From CAUJIW01 sp963205175 (GTDB lineage: Bacteria > Pseudomonadota > Alphaproteobacteria > Sphingomonadales > Sphingomonadaceae): a DNA stretch of 64,000 nucleotides. Under the pieces are notes generated by a model, which ran no database searches, was not told where the DNA came from, and saw only the letters and a list, made by a program, of their open reading frames with translations. The stretch is from NCBI GenBank assembly GCA_041060555.1, contig JBEUDS010000016.1; one strand, written 5' to 3'. Below, piece by piece: positions 8,744 to 18,269 of this stretch. The first letter of the stretch is position 1. The number at the start of each line of letters is the position of its first letter. The position numbers were made by a program, and so were the translations under genes.

Positions 8744-9883
8744 TCATGCGACATGGGTCGGCGATGGCGGTGCATAGGCGGGCGTGGTGCCGGCGATCCA
8801 GCCGCCACCCAGCATCCGCTCGCCGTCGTAGAACACGCAGGCCTGCCCCGGCGACACCCCGGCCTCGGGCGAAGAGAACACCACCACGGGCGCCGGCGCC
8901 AGCCACACCCGCGCCGGCACCGGCCGGGTGGCCGACCGCACCCGGACCATCACCGGCGCGCCATCCGGCCCGATCGGGCCGCCCAGCCAGTTGGGCTGGC
9001 GCAGCCGCAGGCTGGCGGTCAGCAACGCCTCGCGCGGCCCCACCACCACCTGGCGGCGGGCGGCGTCCAGCCGCACCACGTAGAGCGGCTCGGCGAGGCC
9101 ACCGATATCCAGCCCCTTGCGCTGGCCGACGGTGAAATGGATCACGCCCTTGTGCCGGCCCAGCACCCGGCCATCGAGGTGGACGATGTCCCCCGGCTCG
9201 ACGGCGCCGGGACGCAGCTTCTGCACCACGTCGACATAACGGCCCTGCGGCACGAAGCAGATGTCCTGGCTGTCCGGCTTGTCGGCGACCGCCAGCCCGA
9301 AGCGCGCCGCCAGGTCGCGCACCGCCGGCTTGTGCAGCCCGCCCAGCGGGAAGCGCAGGAAGTCGAGCTGGGCGGCGGTGGTCGCGAACAGGAAGTAGCT
9401 CTGGTCGCGCGCGGGATCGACGGCGCGATGCATCTCGGCGCCGTGTGTACCCATGAAGCGCTGCACATAATGCCCGGTGGCCAGGCAATCGGCGCCGAGG
9501 TCGCGCGCGGTCTCCAGCAGATCCTTGAACTTGACCTCGGCATTGCACTGGACGCAGGGGATCGGTGTCTCGCCGCGCAGATAGCTGTCGGCGAAATCCT
9601 CCATCACCGCGTCACGGAACCGGCTTTCATAGTCGAGCACATAATGCGGAATGCCCAGCCGCCCGGCGACCGTACGCGCGTCGTGAATGTCGGTGCCGGC
9701 GCAGCAGGCCCCCGAGCGCCCCACCGCCACGCCGTGGTCGTAAAGCTGCAGCGTGATGCCGACCACGTCATAGCCCTGGTCCTTCAGCAGGGCGGCGACC
9801 ACCGACGAGTCGACGCCGCCCGACATCGCCACGACGACGCGGGTCTCGCTGCGGGGCCTGGCGATACCGAGATCAACATCCAT
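8744..9883 (-). CDS. mnmA: tRNA-specific 2-thiouridylase MnmA
   Basis: A 379-residue enzyme that thiolates U34 of Lys, Glu and Gln tRNAs in the cytoplasm, using ATP and relayed sulfur. The PP-loop is SGGVDSS at residues 21-27. The two catalytic cysteines are seen as CVQCN (C113) and DSQDICF (C209). The ATP-binding and tRNA-binding regions are complete ([18 protein letters not shown]). Length is normal. It is followed in the same direction by the tRNA-Met gene, and its start faces the fliK promoter region. Confidence 0.97.
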   Translation of the reverse strand: MDVDLGIARPRSETRVVVAMSGGVDSSVVAALLKDQGYDVVGITLQLYDHGVAVGRSGACCAGTDIHDARTVAGRLGIPHYVLDYESRFRDAVMEDFADSYLRGETPIPCVQCNAEVKFKDLLETARDLGADCLATGHYVQRFMGTHGAEMHRAVDPARDQSYFLFATTAAQLDFLRFPLGGLHKPAVRDLAARFGLAVADKPDSQDICFVPQGRYVDVVQKLRPGAVEPGDIVHLDGRVLGRHKGVIHFTVGQRKGLDIGGLAEPLYVVRLDAARRQVVVGPREALLTASLRLRQPNWLGGPIGPDGAPVMVRVRSATRPVPARVWLAPAPVVVFSSPEAGVSPGQACVFYDGERMLGGGWIAGTTPAYAPPSPTHVA

Positions 9884-10051
9884 GGCCGGCGAGGTAGCGC
9901 GCGCACCCCGTCATCACAAGGGCCGCCCCGGCAAATTTCTCCGCCCGCGCCCGGCGCACCTTGCCGGGTGAGCCCCTGGCAGACAACGACGGCGCGCCTG
10001 CCACCCTGATCAGACCAAGAAAAAACAAGGTGATAGCATGATCGCCAAACT

Positions 10052-10067
10052 TGGCCCGATGCTTGCG
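10052..10067 (+). promoter_or_regulatory. Sigma-54 (RpoN) promoter for fliK-flgD-flgE
   Basis: TGGCCCGATGCTTGC has the invariant GG (10053-10054) and GC (10065-10066) at the required spacing. It matches TGGCAC-N5-TTGC with a single change in the -24 block. It lies about 36 bases upstream of the fliK ATG. A sigma-54 activator, FlbD, is encoded 9 kb downstream, so this is a likely FlbD-controlled late flagellar promoter. Confidence 0.75.
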
Positions 10068-10102
10068 TAAGGTTCTGGCGATCCGCGTTTTCTGGAGCCA
10101 GC

Positions 10103-11815
10103 ATGAGCCTGAACACCACCTCGTCCGCCATCAGCCCCGCCCTCGGCGGCACCCCCGGCACTGCCCGGCCGACCGCTGGCGGCACGGGCAGCGCCGGTGG
10201 CTTCGAGGCCCTGCTGGCCAGTCTGGCCGCCGGCGACACCGCCGCGGCGGGCACGGGCGGCGGCGCCAGCCCGGCTGAAACCGTCGCCGGCACCGGCGAT
10301 GTCGCGTGGCCCACCACCCTGCTGGGTGTCGATGCCCGCAACCAGCCGATCATCATCAACAGCGCGCCCGAGGCCGCGCCGACAACGGCCGCAGCAAGTC
10401 CAGCCGACGCCGCGACCGGCAGCGTCGATGCCACCACGACGGCACCCGCGTCGCCTGATGTCGCGCCGGCTTCCGTCAGCACCGCCAAAGACCCCGCGAG
10501 CCAGGCGACAGAGCCTCCGGCCACGGCGTCCGTCGTCACCACCGCGAATGCCGGCATCGCGGCCGCGCCGCCCGCCGAGCCCGCGCCTGCCGGGAAGGCA
10601 GGCAAGCCGGCCCCCGATCATGGTGCGCCGGCGACCGCAGCCGAGACACGCACGCGGACGACCGACGCCATGGTCAGCACCGCGCCGGCAGAAATTGCCG
10701 CGACGCCGGCACGCGATGACACCACGAAAGCCGTCGAGGTCGCCATGGCCGACAAGGCGTCCGCCAAGGAGACGCTGAGCGACGGCGACGACACGTCAGC
10801 CGACACCGCCGCCCTGGCCGCACAGGTGCCAACGCCAACCCCGCCGCCGGAGCCCAAGGCATCCCCGGTGATTGCCTTCGCGCTGCCGCCCGCCATCGAA
10901 ACGCCGGTGCAGGCCGAACCGAACAACACCGACATCGCCATCGACACCAGCCCGCGCCAGACCCCCGCCATCGGCGGCGACGCCGCACTCACCGCCGGCG
11001 ACGCCGCGACCGGTACCAGCGACGTCGCGGCACCACCGGCCGAGCCGGGCAAGGCCCCGCCACCGGCACTCAAGGATTATGCCGCTGCCCGCGACGCAAC
11101 CGATGACGACGCTGCCAGCAGCGCGTCGGCGCCCACGATGACCGGCAGCACCACCACGGATGCCAGCGCCGGCGGCCGGTCGTCGCTGGAAAGCCTGGCC
11201 TCCGGCCTGGAGCAGACCGCTGGCCAGAACCGCGGCCGCGAAACGACAGCCGTCGGCACTGACAGCGGCACCGGCAACGCCGCCGTCAGTCCGCCGGGCG
11301 CCGCCGCCACCGGCGCCGAGGCCGCGCGTGCCGCCCAGGCCTCCACCCAGGCCAGCACCACCCCGGAACACGCGGTGCGCGTGCATAACGACTCCAGTCT
11401 GTCGGACTCAGTGGGCGTGGCGATCTCCCGCCATGCCGCCGCCGGCAAGACCGAATTCACCCTGCGCCTCGACCCCGCCGAGCTGGGCCGGATCGAGGTC
11501 AAGCTGCATGTCTCCGAGAACGGCAAGGTCGAAGCCACCGTCTCCGCCGACAACGCCTCGACCTACGACCTGCTGCGGCGCGATGCCTCGACACTGGAGC
11601 GGGCGCTGACCGACGCCGGCCTCAAGACCGACAGCGGCTCGCTCAGCTTCAACCTGCGCCAGCAGGATGGACAGCCGAACCAGCAGCAGTCCGGCAGCCG
11701 CCAGACCGCCGCCGCGTCGGACTGGACCGGCCAGAACGCCGGTGAACCGCAGGTAGCCGCGACGCCGGCGCCCGCCCCCCGCAGCGCCACTGGCCTGCTC
11801 GACGTTTTCGCGTGA
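10103..11815 (+). CDS. fliK: Flagellar hook-length control protein FliK
   Basis: A 570-residue protein that measures hook length and switches the export gate to late substrates. Residues 1 to about 430 are a low-complexity Ala/Thr/Pro ruler. Residues around 440-530 are the conserved C-terminal switch domain (EFTLRLDPAELGRIEVKLHV, followed by LRRDASTLERALTDAGL). It is first in a sigma-54 driven fliK-flgD-flgE group and ends 7 bases before flgD. A second FliK-like protein is encoded at 24611, so the division of labour between the two is an open question. Confidence 0.9.
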   Translation: MSLNTTSSAISPALGGTPGTARPTAGGTGSAGGFEALLASLAAGDTAAAGTGGGASPAETVAGTGDVAWPTTLLGVDARNQPIIINSAPEAAPTTAAASPADAATGSVDATTTAPASPDVAPASVSTAKDPASQATEPPATASVVTTANAGIAAAPPAEPAPAGKAGKPAPDHGAPATAAETRTRTTDAMVSTAPAEIAATPARDDTTKAVEVAMADKASAKETLSDGDDTSADTAALAAQVPTPTPPPEPKASPVIAFALPPAIETPVQAEPNNTDIAIDTSPRQTPAIGGDAALTAGDAATGTSDVAAPPAEPGKAPPPALKDYAAARDATDDDAASSASAPTMTGSTTTDASAGGRSSLESLASGLEQTAGQNRGRETTAVGTDSGTGNAAVSPPGAAATGAEAARAAQASTQASTTPEHAVRVHNDSSLSDSVGVAISRHAAAGKTEFTLRLDPAELGRIEVKLHVSENGKVEATVSADNASTYDLLRRDASTLERALTDAGLKTDSGSLSFNLRQQDGQPNQQQSGSRQTAAASDWTGQNAGEPQVAATPAPAPRSATGLLDVFA

Positions 11816-11822
11816 GGACATC

Positions 11823-12533
11823 ATGACCGTTACAGCCACATCGACCTCGACGAGCGCAGCGACAACGGCCTCCGGCGCGTCGACCGCCAAGCTGGCCGAG
11901 AATTTCGACACCTTCCTGAAGCTGCTGACCACGCAGTTGCAGTATCAGGATCCGCTGTCGCCGATGGACACCAACCAGTTCACCCAGCAGCTGGTGCAGT
12001 TCACGTCGGTCGAGCAGAGCATCCAGACCAACAAGAACCTGGAATCGCTCATCAGCCTGTTCCAGTCATCGAACCTCTCCAATGCCACCAGCTACATCGG
12101 CAAGGAAGTGGTCGCGGCATCCGACTACGCCTCGCTCGATGATGACGGCGCCGCCTGGACCTACACGCTGGGCGCCGCCGCCGCCGAAACCAAGCTGACC
12201 ATCTACAACGACAAGGGCACCAAGGTGTTTGAAACCACCGGCGACACGGAAGCCGGCCGGCACGACTTCGCCTGGGACGGCCGCGATGCCAATGGCAACG
12301 CCCTGCCCGACGGTGTCTACCAGCTCGCTGTCACTGCCACGACCGGCAGCGGCGGTGACATCGACACCGGCATCTATATCCGCGCCAAGGTCGATGGCGT
12401 CGGCGTCGACAGCGGCTCGGTGAGTCTGGTGGTCGACGGCCTGGCCATCGACCCAAGCCAGGTGGTCGCGGTCATGGACATGACCCAGACCGCCGCCGCA
12501 ACCACCGACACCGACAGCGAAACCGCGAACTGA
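11823..12533 (+). CDS. flgD: Flagellar hook assembly scaffold FlgD
   Basis: A 236-residue hook-capping protein needed to polymerise FlgE. The conserved N-terminal block is clear (FLKLLTTQLQYQDPLSPMD, followed by TNQFTQQLVQFTSVEQ), and the C-terminal half has the FlgD Ig/Tudor-like fold (GRHDFAWDGRDANGNALPDG). It sits between fliK and flgE on one transcript, 7 bases after fliK and 40 bases before flgE. Confidence 0.95.
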   Translation: MTVTATSTSTSAATTASGASTAKLAENFDTFLKLLTTQLQYQDPLSPMDTNQFTQQLVQFTSVEQSIQTNKNLESLISLFQSSNLSNATSYIGKEVVAASDYASLDDDGAAWTYTLGAAAAETKLTIYNDKGTKVFETTGDTEAGRHDFAWDGRDANGNALPDGVYQLAVTATTGSGGDIDTGIYIRAKVDGVGVDSGSVSLVVDGLAIDPSQVVAVMDMTQTAAATTDTDSETAN

Positions 12534-12573
12534 TCCCTTCAATCCCGCACAGATTGCCCCCAGGAGAAACCCC

Positions 12574-13857
12574 ATGAGCTTGTACGCAGCCCTCTATTCC
12601 GGCGTTTCCGGCCTCTCCGCCAACTCGACCGCGCTCGGCATCATTTCCGACAACATCACCAACGTGAACACGGTCGGCTACAAGGCCTCCGGCGTCGATT
12701 TCAAGACGCTGGTGACCGAAACCTCGTCGCTCAACGCCTATTCACCGGGCGGTGTCGCCGCCAAGCCGCGCAACATGATCGGCCAGCAGGGCCTGCTTCA
12801 GGCCTCCACCTCGTCCACCGACCTGTCGATCGATGGTGCCGGTTTCTTCGTCGTGCGCGCCGACCCGAACACTTCCGGTGACGTGATGTTCACCCGCGCG
12901 GGCTCGTTCCGTCCCGACGCGCTGGGCTTCCTGCAAAACACCGCCGGCCACTATCTGATGGGCTGGCAGCTCAACTCCGGCGGCACCTTCGTCAACAACG
13001 GCGACGTCGGCTCGCTGGTGCCGATCAACATCGCCGGCCTCACCGGTACCGCGGAAGCGACCTCCAGCGTCCGCGTCCGCGCCAACCTGCAATCAAGCCA
13101 GACCGCCTACACCGGCGCCTACGCCGCCGGCGACATGGCCGACGGCACCGTCACCCCGCACTTCACCCGCAACATCCAGGTGTTCGACGCCCAGGGCGGC
13201 GCCCACACCGTGACCATGAGCTTCCTGAAGTCGGCCAACGCCAACGAATGGAACGTCGAAGTCTACGGCGACCCCACGGACGTCAACGGCGGCCTGATCA
13301 GCAGCGGCACCATCACCTTCAACACCGACGGCAGCCTGAACAGCACCACCCTGCCCGATCCGGTGACCGTGGACTGGATCGGCGGCGCCGCCGACTCCGA
13401 GATTTCGTTCAACTTCGGCACCCCGGGCGAGGTTGACGGCCTCACCCAGTTCAACAGCGTCTCGACCATGATCTCCTCGAACGTCAACGGCGCGGTGTTC
13501 GGCAACGTCACCGGCGTCTCGATCGGCAAGGACGGCGTCGTGACCGCCCTGTTCGACAACGGTCTCACCCGCGCGGTGTACAAGCTGCCGATCGCGACCT
13601 TCCAGAACCCCGACGGCCTGCAACGAGCCCAGGGCAACGCCTATACGGTGTCGGACTACTCGGGCCAGTTCTCACTGGTGGAAGCCGGTACGGGCGGCGG
13701 CGGCGCGGTGGCACCCTCGACGCTGGAAGCCTCGACGGTCGACCTGGCCAGCGAGTTCACCCGCCTGATCACCACCCAGCGGGCCTTCTCGGCGGCCAGC
13801 AAGGTGATCACCACCGCCGACGAAATGCTGAACGAACTGAACCAGGTGAAACGCTAG
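12574..13857 (+). CDS. flgE: Flagellar hook protein FlgE
   Basis: A 427-residue hook subunit exported by the flagellar type III system. The N-terminal rod/hook signature is present (ALYSGVSGLSANSTALGIIS, then DNITNVNTVGYKA), and so is the C-terminal heptad region (TTQRAFSAASKVITTADEML). The middle D1/D2 region is typical. A ribosome site (CAGGAGAAACCCC) precedes the ATG. It is the last gene of the fliK transcript; a hairpin follows 20 bases downstream. Confidence 0.95.
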   Translation: MSLYAALYSGVSGLSANSTALGIISDNITNVNTVGYKASGVDFKTLVTETSSLNAYSPGGVAAKPRNMIGQQGLLQASTSSTDLSIDGAGFFVVRADPNTSGDVMFTRAGSFRPDALGFLQNTAGHYLMGWQLNSGGTFVNNGDVGSLVPINIAGLTGTAEATSSVRVRANLQSSQTAYTGAYAAGDMADGTVTPHFTRNIQVFDAQGGAHTVTMSFLKSANANEWNVEVYGDPTDVNGGLISSGTITFNTDGSLNSTTLPDPVTVDWIGGAADSEISFNFGTPGEVDGLTQFNSVSTMISSNVNGAVFGNVTGVSIGKDGVVTALFDNGLTRAVYKLPIATFQNPDGLQRAQGNAYTVSDYSGQFSLVEAGTGGGGAVAPSTLEASTVDLASEFTRLITTQRAFSAASKVITTADEMLNELNQVKR

Positions 13858-13876
13858 GCCGGGTAGCCCGTGGCGG

Positions 13877-13903
13877 GCGTGGCCTGAAACATTAAGGCCA
13901 CGC
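13877..13903 (+). terminator. Hairpin after flgE
   Basis: GCGTGGCCT at 13877-13885 pairs exactly with AGGCCACGC at 13895-13903 around a 9-base loop. It follows flgE and overlaps the first CtrA-like box of sciP. There is no T-run, so termination may be Rho-assisted. Confidence 0.5.
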
Positions 13904-13976
13904 TAACCATGGGCGTTAGGGCAACGTTCAACTGCCTTGCCATTATCATTTACCGCGTCGCTTAGCCCTTCGTTAG
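13892..13976 (+). promoter_or_regulatory. Two CtrA-like boxes upstream of sciP
   Basis: TTAA-N7-CTAAC at 13892-13907 and TTAG-N7-TTAG at 13962-13976 resemble the CtrA consensus TTAA-N7-TTAAC with one and two changes respectively. sciP is CtrA-dependent in Caulobacter, so regulation by CtrA is a reasonable inference, but neither site is perfect. Confidence 0.4.
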
Positions 13977-14035
13977 GCCGGTTGCCTGTAGGCTTCGATC
14001 ATCAGGGAGCTGGTGCGGAGTGGAGTAGAAAAAAG

Positions 14036-14326
14036 ATGATGGAAAACCAGAAATTCCGTCCCCAAGCGGTAATCGGCCCTCTCGGCGAGCCGCTGAGTCT
14101 CGACAACCTGCCACCGGCAGACACCACCCGCTGGGTCGTGCGCCGCAAGGCCGAGGTCGTGGCAGCTGTGAAGGGCGGACTGTTGACCATCGAGGAAGCG
14201 TGCGGACGCTACAATCTCTCGGTCGAGGAATATCTGTCCTGGCAGCGTGCCGTCGAGAAGAACGGCATGCCGGGCCTGCGGGTTACCCGCGTCCAACATT
14301 ACCGGACGGTCATCGGCCGATCCTGA
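14036..14326 (+). CDS. sciP: CtrA inhibitor SciP (DUF1153 family)
   Basis: A 96-residue cytoplasmic protein that in Caulobacter binds CtrA and blocks its transcriptional activation in G1. The whole family core is present: AVIGPLGEPLSLDNLPPADT, RWVVRRKAEVVAAVKGG, and LTIEEACGRYNLSVEEYLSW, ending LRVTRVQHYR. The start is the ATG pair at 14036/14039. Longer in-frame openings upstream encode nothing family-like and run through the promoter. It is a single-gene unit between flgE and fliF, with its own hairpin terminator. Its placement inside the flagellar cluster links cell-cycle control directly to flagellar genes. Confidence 0.92.
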   Translation: MMENQKFRPQAVIGPLGEPLSLDNLPPADTTRWVVRRKAEVVAAVKGGLLTIEEACGRYNLSVEEYLSWQRAVEKNGMPGLRVTRVQHYRTVIGRS

Positions 14327-14340
14327 GGCCGACGTTCATG

Positions 14341-14370
14341 ACGGGACGGTCGCCGGGCGACCGTCCCGTT
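14341..14370 (+). terminator. Strong hairpin terminator after sciP
   Basis: ACGGGACGGTCGCC at 14341-14354 pairs perfectly with GGCGACCGTCCCGT at 14356-14369, one base between the arms. Only TT follows. It isolates sciP from fliF. Confidence 0.7.
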
Positions 14371-14492
14371 CTGACACAGACAACCCGGCAAAATTTTCCC
14401 GCCTGTTTACCACTTGTTCACCGCGTTGACCCTAGCCTGACCCCGTAATCGCCTGATGGTCCCAGTGGGCCATCCGAAGTCGCATCGCGGGG

Positions 14493-16232
14493 ATGACGGT
14501 CTTGGACAGCCTACGCACGCTCCTGAACACCTTCGGCATGCGCCGCGCCGCGGCCATGGGTGTCATCTCGCTGGCGCTGATCGCCGGCCTGGTCGCGCTG
14601 TCGATGCGCGCGACCTCGCCGAACATGGGGCTGCTGTTTACCGACCTTGAGCCGGCCCAGGCCCAGGCCATCACCGACAAGCTCAAGGGCATGGATGTGC
14701 CCTTCCGGTTGACCCCCGACGGCACGGGCGTCATGGCCCCGGCGAGCCGGCTGGCCGAGTTGCGTATGAGCCTTGCCGCCGAGCAGATGACCGGCCAGAT
14801 CGGCTATGAACTGCTCGACAAGCAGGACGCGCTGGGCACCACGGCCTTCCTCCAGAACGTCAATCACGTCCGCGCCATCGAGGGGGAGCTGTCCCGCTCC
14901 ATCGCCAGCCTGAGCGCGGTGTCGAAGGCAAGGGTTCACCTCTCCATCCCACAGCGCCAGCTGTTCGATCGCGAACAGCGCAAGCCATCCGCCGCCATCA
15001 CGCTGAAAACGCGCGGCCGGCTGACCGCGGCCCAGGTCGACGCCATCCGCAACCTCGTTGCCGCCTCGGTGGCTGATCTCGAACCCGGCCGCATCTCCAT
15101 CGTCGACCAGACCGGCACCCTGCTTGCCCAATCCGGGAACGGCGATGTCGCGTCCGCCGCCTCGGGCCTGGAGGAGCGGCGCGTGGCGATGGAAGCGCGC
15201 CTGCGCTCGGACGTCGAGACCATGCTGGAGCGCATTGTCGGCCCCGGCAAGGTGCGCGCCGAGATTGCCGCCACCCTCGATATCGAGACCGTACGCCAGG
15301 AAGCGGAAGTCTTCGACCCCGACAGCCAGGTGGTCCTGCGCTCGACCACGGTGGAAAGCGGCCAGCAGAACAGCGACTCGGAGAATGGCGGCCCCGTGAC
15401 CGTCGCCAACAACCTGCCCGAGACCCAGGCCGAGACCGATGCCGCGGGCGGCGCCCGTTCGACCTCGGCCGCCAACGAATCGTCGGAGCAGGTCGACTAC
15501 CAGAACTCCCGCACCCGCACGACCACCGTGCGTGATGCCGGCGCCGTCAAGCGGCTGTCGGTGGCGGTGATGGTCGATGGCACCTACACCACGGGCGCGG
15601 ACGGCAAGACAACCTACGCCCCGCGCTCGGCGCAGGAACTGGAGAAGATCACCCGCCTGGTACAGAACGCCATCGGCTACGACGCCGAACGTGGCGACAG
15701 CGTTGTCGTGGAAAATCTGCAGTTCGTCACCGACGACATGGCCGGCGCCGAGGCGGGCAGCAGTCTGCCGCTGGGGCTTGAGGTCAGCGATGTGATGACG
15801 GTGGCCCAGACCCTGGTCATCGGCCTGATCGGCCTGCTCGCCTTCTTCCTGATCGTCCGGCCGATGCTGCGCGCCGGCCGGGCAGGCGCCGTCGGCGACG
15901 ACAACGGCGGCCAGATGGCGCCAGCTCTCGGGATGCCCGGCGGCATGCCCCAGCTCGGCAGCCCCGAGGAGCGCCTGGCGCTGGCACCGCCCGACAATGG
16001 CCAGCTGACCGCGGATCTGCTGGAGCGGGCCGCCGCTGGTGACGAAATCGCCCTGAAGCAGATCCAGGTGGTGCGCGAGACCAACAACGGTATCCTGCCG
16101 ATCGAGGCCGAGATCGATGTCGCCCAGATCGAGGGCCGGGTGAAGTCCAACGCGCTCAAGAAAGTGGGCGAGGTTGTCCAGCGCAGCCCCGTTGAATCCG
16201 CAGCAATCGTTCGTCAGTGGATGTACTCGTAA
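14493..16232 (+). CDS. fliF: Flagellar MS-ring protein FliF
   Basis: A 579-residue inner-membrane protein that forms the MS ring, the base on which the rotor and export gate assemble. It has an N-terminal membrane span (residues about 20-38, [18 protein letters not shown]), periplasmic ring-building motifs ([36 protein letters not shown]), and a second span near residue 440 ([16 protein letters not shown]). The cytoplasmic tail that binds FliG follows. It is the first gene of a tightly packed operon; its TAA overlaps the fliG ATG by one base. Confidence 0.97.
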   Translation: MTVLDSLRTLLNTFGMRRAAAMGVISLALIAGLVALSMRATSPNMGLLFTDLEPAQAQAITDKLKGMDVPFRLTPDGTGVMAPASRLAELRMSLAAEQMTGQIGYELLDKQDALGTTAFLQNVNHVRAIEGELSRSIASLSAVSKARVHLSIPQRQLFDREQRKPSAAITLKTRGRLTAAQVDAIRNLVAASVADLEPGRISIVDQTGTLLAQSGNGDVASAASGLEERRVAMEARLRSDVETMLERIVGPGKVRAEIAATLDIETVRQEAEVFDPDSQVVLRSTTVESGQQNSDSENGGPVTVANNLPETQAETDAAGGARSTSAANESSEQVDYQNSRTRTTTVRDAGAVKRLSVAVMVDGTYTTGADGKTTYAPRSAQELEKITRLVQNAIGYDAERGDSVVVENLQFVTDDMAGAEAGSSLPLGLEVSDVMTVAQTLVIGLIGLLAFFLIVRPMLRAGRAGAVGDDNGGQMAPALGMPGGMPQLGSPEERLALAPPDNGQLTADLLERAAAGDEIALKQIQVVRETNNGILPIEAEIDVAQIEGRVKSNALKKVGEVVQRSPVESAAIVRQWMYS

Positions 16233-17266
16233 TGTCCAGCAACATGAATGCCGTCGATCTGGCCGAAATCAATCGCATGACCGGAATCGAGAAGGCCGCC
16301 ACCTTCATGCTGGCGTTGGGCCAGGAATACGGCAAGCCGATCTGGGAACAGCTGACCGAAGACGAGGTGAAGGAACTCTCCGCCGCCATGTCGCTGCTCG
16401 GCAACGTCAAGGCGCAGCTTGTCGAGAAACTGTTCGTCCACTTCGCGTCGGAAGTTTCCGCGGTGGGCTCGCTCTATGGCTCCTACGAGAGCACCGAGCG
16501 GGTGCTGGCCGGCATCCTGCCGCGCGACCGCGTGCAGCAGATCATGGACGAAATCCGCGGCCCCGCCGGCCGCACCATGTGGGACAAGCTCGGCAACGTG
16601 AACGAGCAGGTGCTGGCCGCCTACCTGAAGAACGAATATCCCCAGACCGTCGCCGTGGTGCTCCAGAAGATCAAGCCGGAGCACGCCGCGCGGGTTCTGG
16701 GCGCGCTGCCGGAGGATTTCGCCATGGAAGTGGTGATGCGCATGCTGCGCATGGAGGCGGTGCAGAAGGACATTCTCGACAAGGTGGAGCAGACGCTGCG
16801 CGTCGAGTTCATGTCCAACCTCGCGCGCACCAGCCGCAAGGACAGCCACGAAACCATCGCCGACATCTTCAACTATCTCGACCGCTCGTCGGAAGATCGC
16901 TTCCTGACCGCGCTGGAGGAACGCAACCGCGACTCCGCGGAGAAGATCCGGGCGCTGATGTTCACCTTCGAGGATCTCGGTCGCCTCGACCCCGGCGGCG
17001 TGCAGACGCTGCTGCGCAATGTCGAGAAGGACAAGCTCGGCATGGCGCTCAAGGGCGCCTCGGACAAACTGCGCGACCTGTTCTTCTCCAACATGTCGGA
17101 ACGCGCCGCCAAGATCCTGCGCGAGGACATGGAAGCCATGGGTCCGGTGCGCCTGCGCGATGTCGACGAGGCCCAGCAGTACATGGTCAACGCCGCCAAG
17201 AACCTGGCGGATTCGGGTGAAATCGTCCTTGCCGACAACAAGGGCGAGGACGAACTGGTGTATTGA
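16232..17266 (+). CDS. fliG: Flagellar motor switch protein FliG
   Basis: A 344-residue rotor protein that couples stator force to rotation. I took the ATG at 16232 ([18 protein letters not shown]), which overlaps the fliF stop as TAATG; a start at 16217 would need an upstream codon inside fliF. The middle domain shows [14 protein letters not shown] and the C-terminal torque domain shows [20 protein letters not shown] and [11 protein letters not shown], with the expected charged residues. Confidence 0.97.
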   Translation: MSSNMNAVDLAEINRMTGIEKAATFMLALGQEYGKPIWEQLTEDEVKELSAAMSLLGNVKAQLVEKLFVHFASEVSAVGSLYGSYESTERVLAGILPRDRVQQIMDEIRGPAGRTMWDKLGNVNEQVLAAYLKNEYPQTVAVVLQKIKPEHAARVLGALPEDFAMEVVMRMLRMEAVQKDILDKVEQTLRVEFMSNLARTSRKDSHETIADIFNYLDRSSEDRFLTALEERNRDSAEKIRALMFTFEDLGRLDPGGVQTLLRNVEKDKLGMALKGASDKLRDLFFSNMSERAAKILREDMEAMGPVRLRDVDEAQQYMVNAAKNLADSGEIVLADNKGEDELVY

Positions 17267-17274
17267 GGCGTTCC

Positions 17275-17907
17275 GTGAAAGTTGTTCCCTTCACCTTCGA
17301 CAAGGCCTTCGACGGCGGCGCCGGCGAAGCCGCGGCGCAGACCGAGGCGCGGCACCGCGACGAGCTGGCGGCCACTGCCGCCGCCGCGAGGGCGGAGGGG
17401 TTCGAGCAGGGTCGCGCCCAGGCGTTGCAGGAAATCGAGGCGGCGACGCTGGCCAGCCTCAACGCCATGGGCGGCAATTTCGCCGGCGTGTTCGAGCAGC
17501 TGGCCCAGGTCAAGCGCGAGCTGATCGCCGAGGCGACCGCGCTGACCCATGCCATGGCCACCGCGATTGCCGGCGTCACGCTGGAACGCAACCTCCATGC
17601 GGCACTCGATCAGCTGGTCTATACGGTGCTCAACGAGCACGCCAGCGAACCGCGCCTGGTCATCCGGGTCGCCGATGCCCTGCTGGATGCCACCCGCACG
17701 CGGGTGGAACAGATGGCAGCCTCATATGGCTTCCAGGGCCGCCTGATTTTCCTTGCCGATCCGGCGCTCAGCCCCGGCGATTGCCTGATCGAATGGCCTG
17801 ATGGCGGCGTCGAGGCCCGCGTCGCTGACCGCGCCGCCCAGGTCCGCGCCCAGGTCGAGGCCTTCATCGCCGGCCTGCACCATGTTCCAGCCGAAGGACA
17901 CGCATAA
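17275..17907 (+). CDS. fliH: Flagellar export-ATPase regulator FliH
   Basis: A 210-residue cytoplasmic protein expected to dimerise, bind FliI and dock it to the export gate and C-ring. Recognition rests on position (between fliG and fliN), the Glu/Ala-rich N-terminal helix with ARAEGFEQGRAQALQEIE, and the C-terminal domain typical of FliH. I chose GTG at 17275 because GAGG lies seven bases before it. A TTG at 17263 would overlap the end of fliG. Its TAA overlaps the fliN ATG. Confidence 0.85.
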   Translation: MKVVPFTFDKAFDGGAGEAAAQTEARHRDELAATAAAARAEGFEQGRAQALQEIEAATLASLNAMGGNFAGVFEQLAQVKRELIAEATALTHAMATAIAGVTLERNLHAALDQLVYTVLNEHASEPRLVIRVADALLDATRTRVEQMAASYGFQGRLIFLADPALSPGDCLIEWPDGGVEARVADRAAQVRAQVEAFIAGLHHVPAEGHA

Positions 17908-18269
17908 TGGCCCATCCTGACGAACCCACGAACCCGGTGTCGCTTGATGACCTCACCAACGCGCCGATGCCCGAAGGCGGCATGAGCATGGCCGGCGCGC
18001 CGGACGAACAGGAAGTGCACACCGCCGCCGAGCTGGAATCGGTATTCGACGTCCCCGTCAAGGTGCAGGCGGTGCTCGGCAAGGCGTCAATGGAAGTCAG
18101 CCAGTTGCTCAAGCTGGCGCCGGGGGCCGTGGTCGAGCTCGACCGTCGGGTCGGCGAGGCCATCGACATCTACGTCAACAACCGGCTGGTGGCACGTGGC
18201 GAGGTAGTGTTGGTGGATGAGCATCTGGGCGTCACCATGACCGAGATCGTCAAGGCGGACCGCCTCTGA
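17907..18269 (+). CDS. fliN: Flagellar motor switch protein FliN
   Basis: A 120-residue C-ring subunit. The C-terminal SpoA domain is unmistakable: FDVPVKVQAVLGKASMEVSQ, LLKLAPGAVVELDRRVGEAI, then VNNRLVARGEVVLVDEHLGV. The N-terminal 40 residues are acidic and variable. The start and stop overlap fliH and the following gene as TAATG and TGATG, so translation is coupled. Confidence 0.96.
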   Translation: MAHPDEPTNPVSLDDLTNAPMPEGGMSMAGAPDEQEVHTAAELESVFDVPVKVQAVLGKASMEVSQLLKLAPGAVVELDRRVGEAIDIYVNNRLVARGEVVLVDEHLGVTMTEIVKADRL

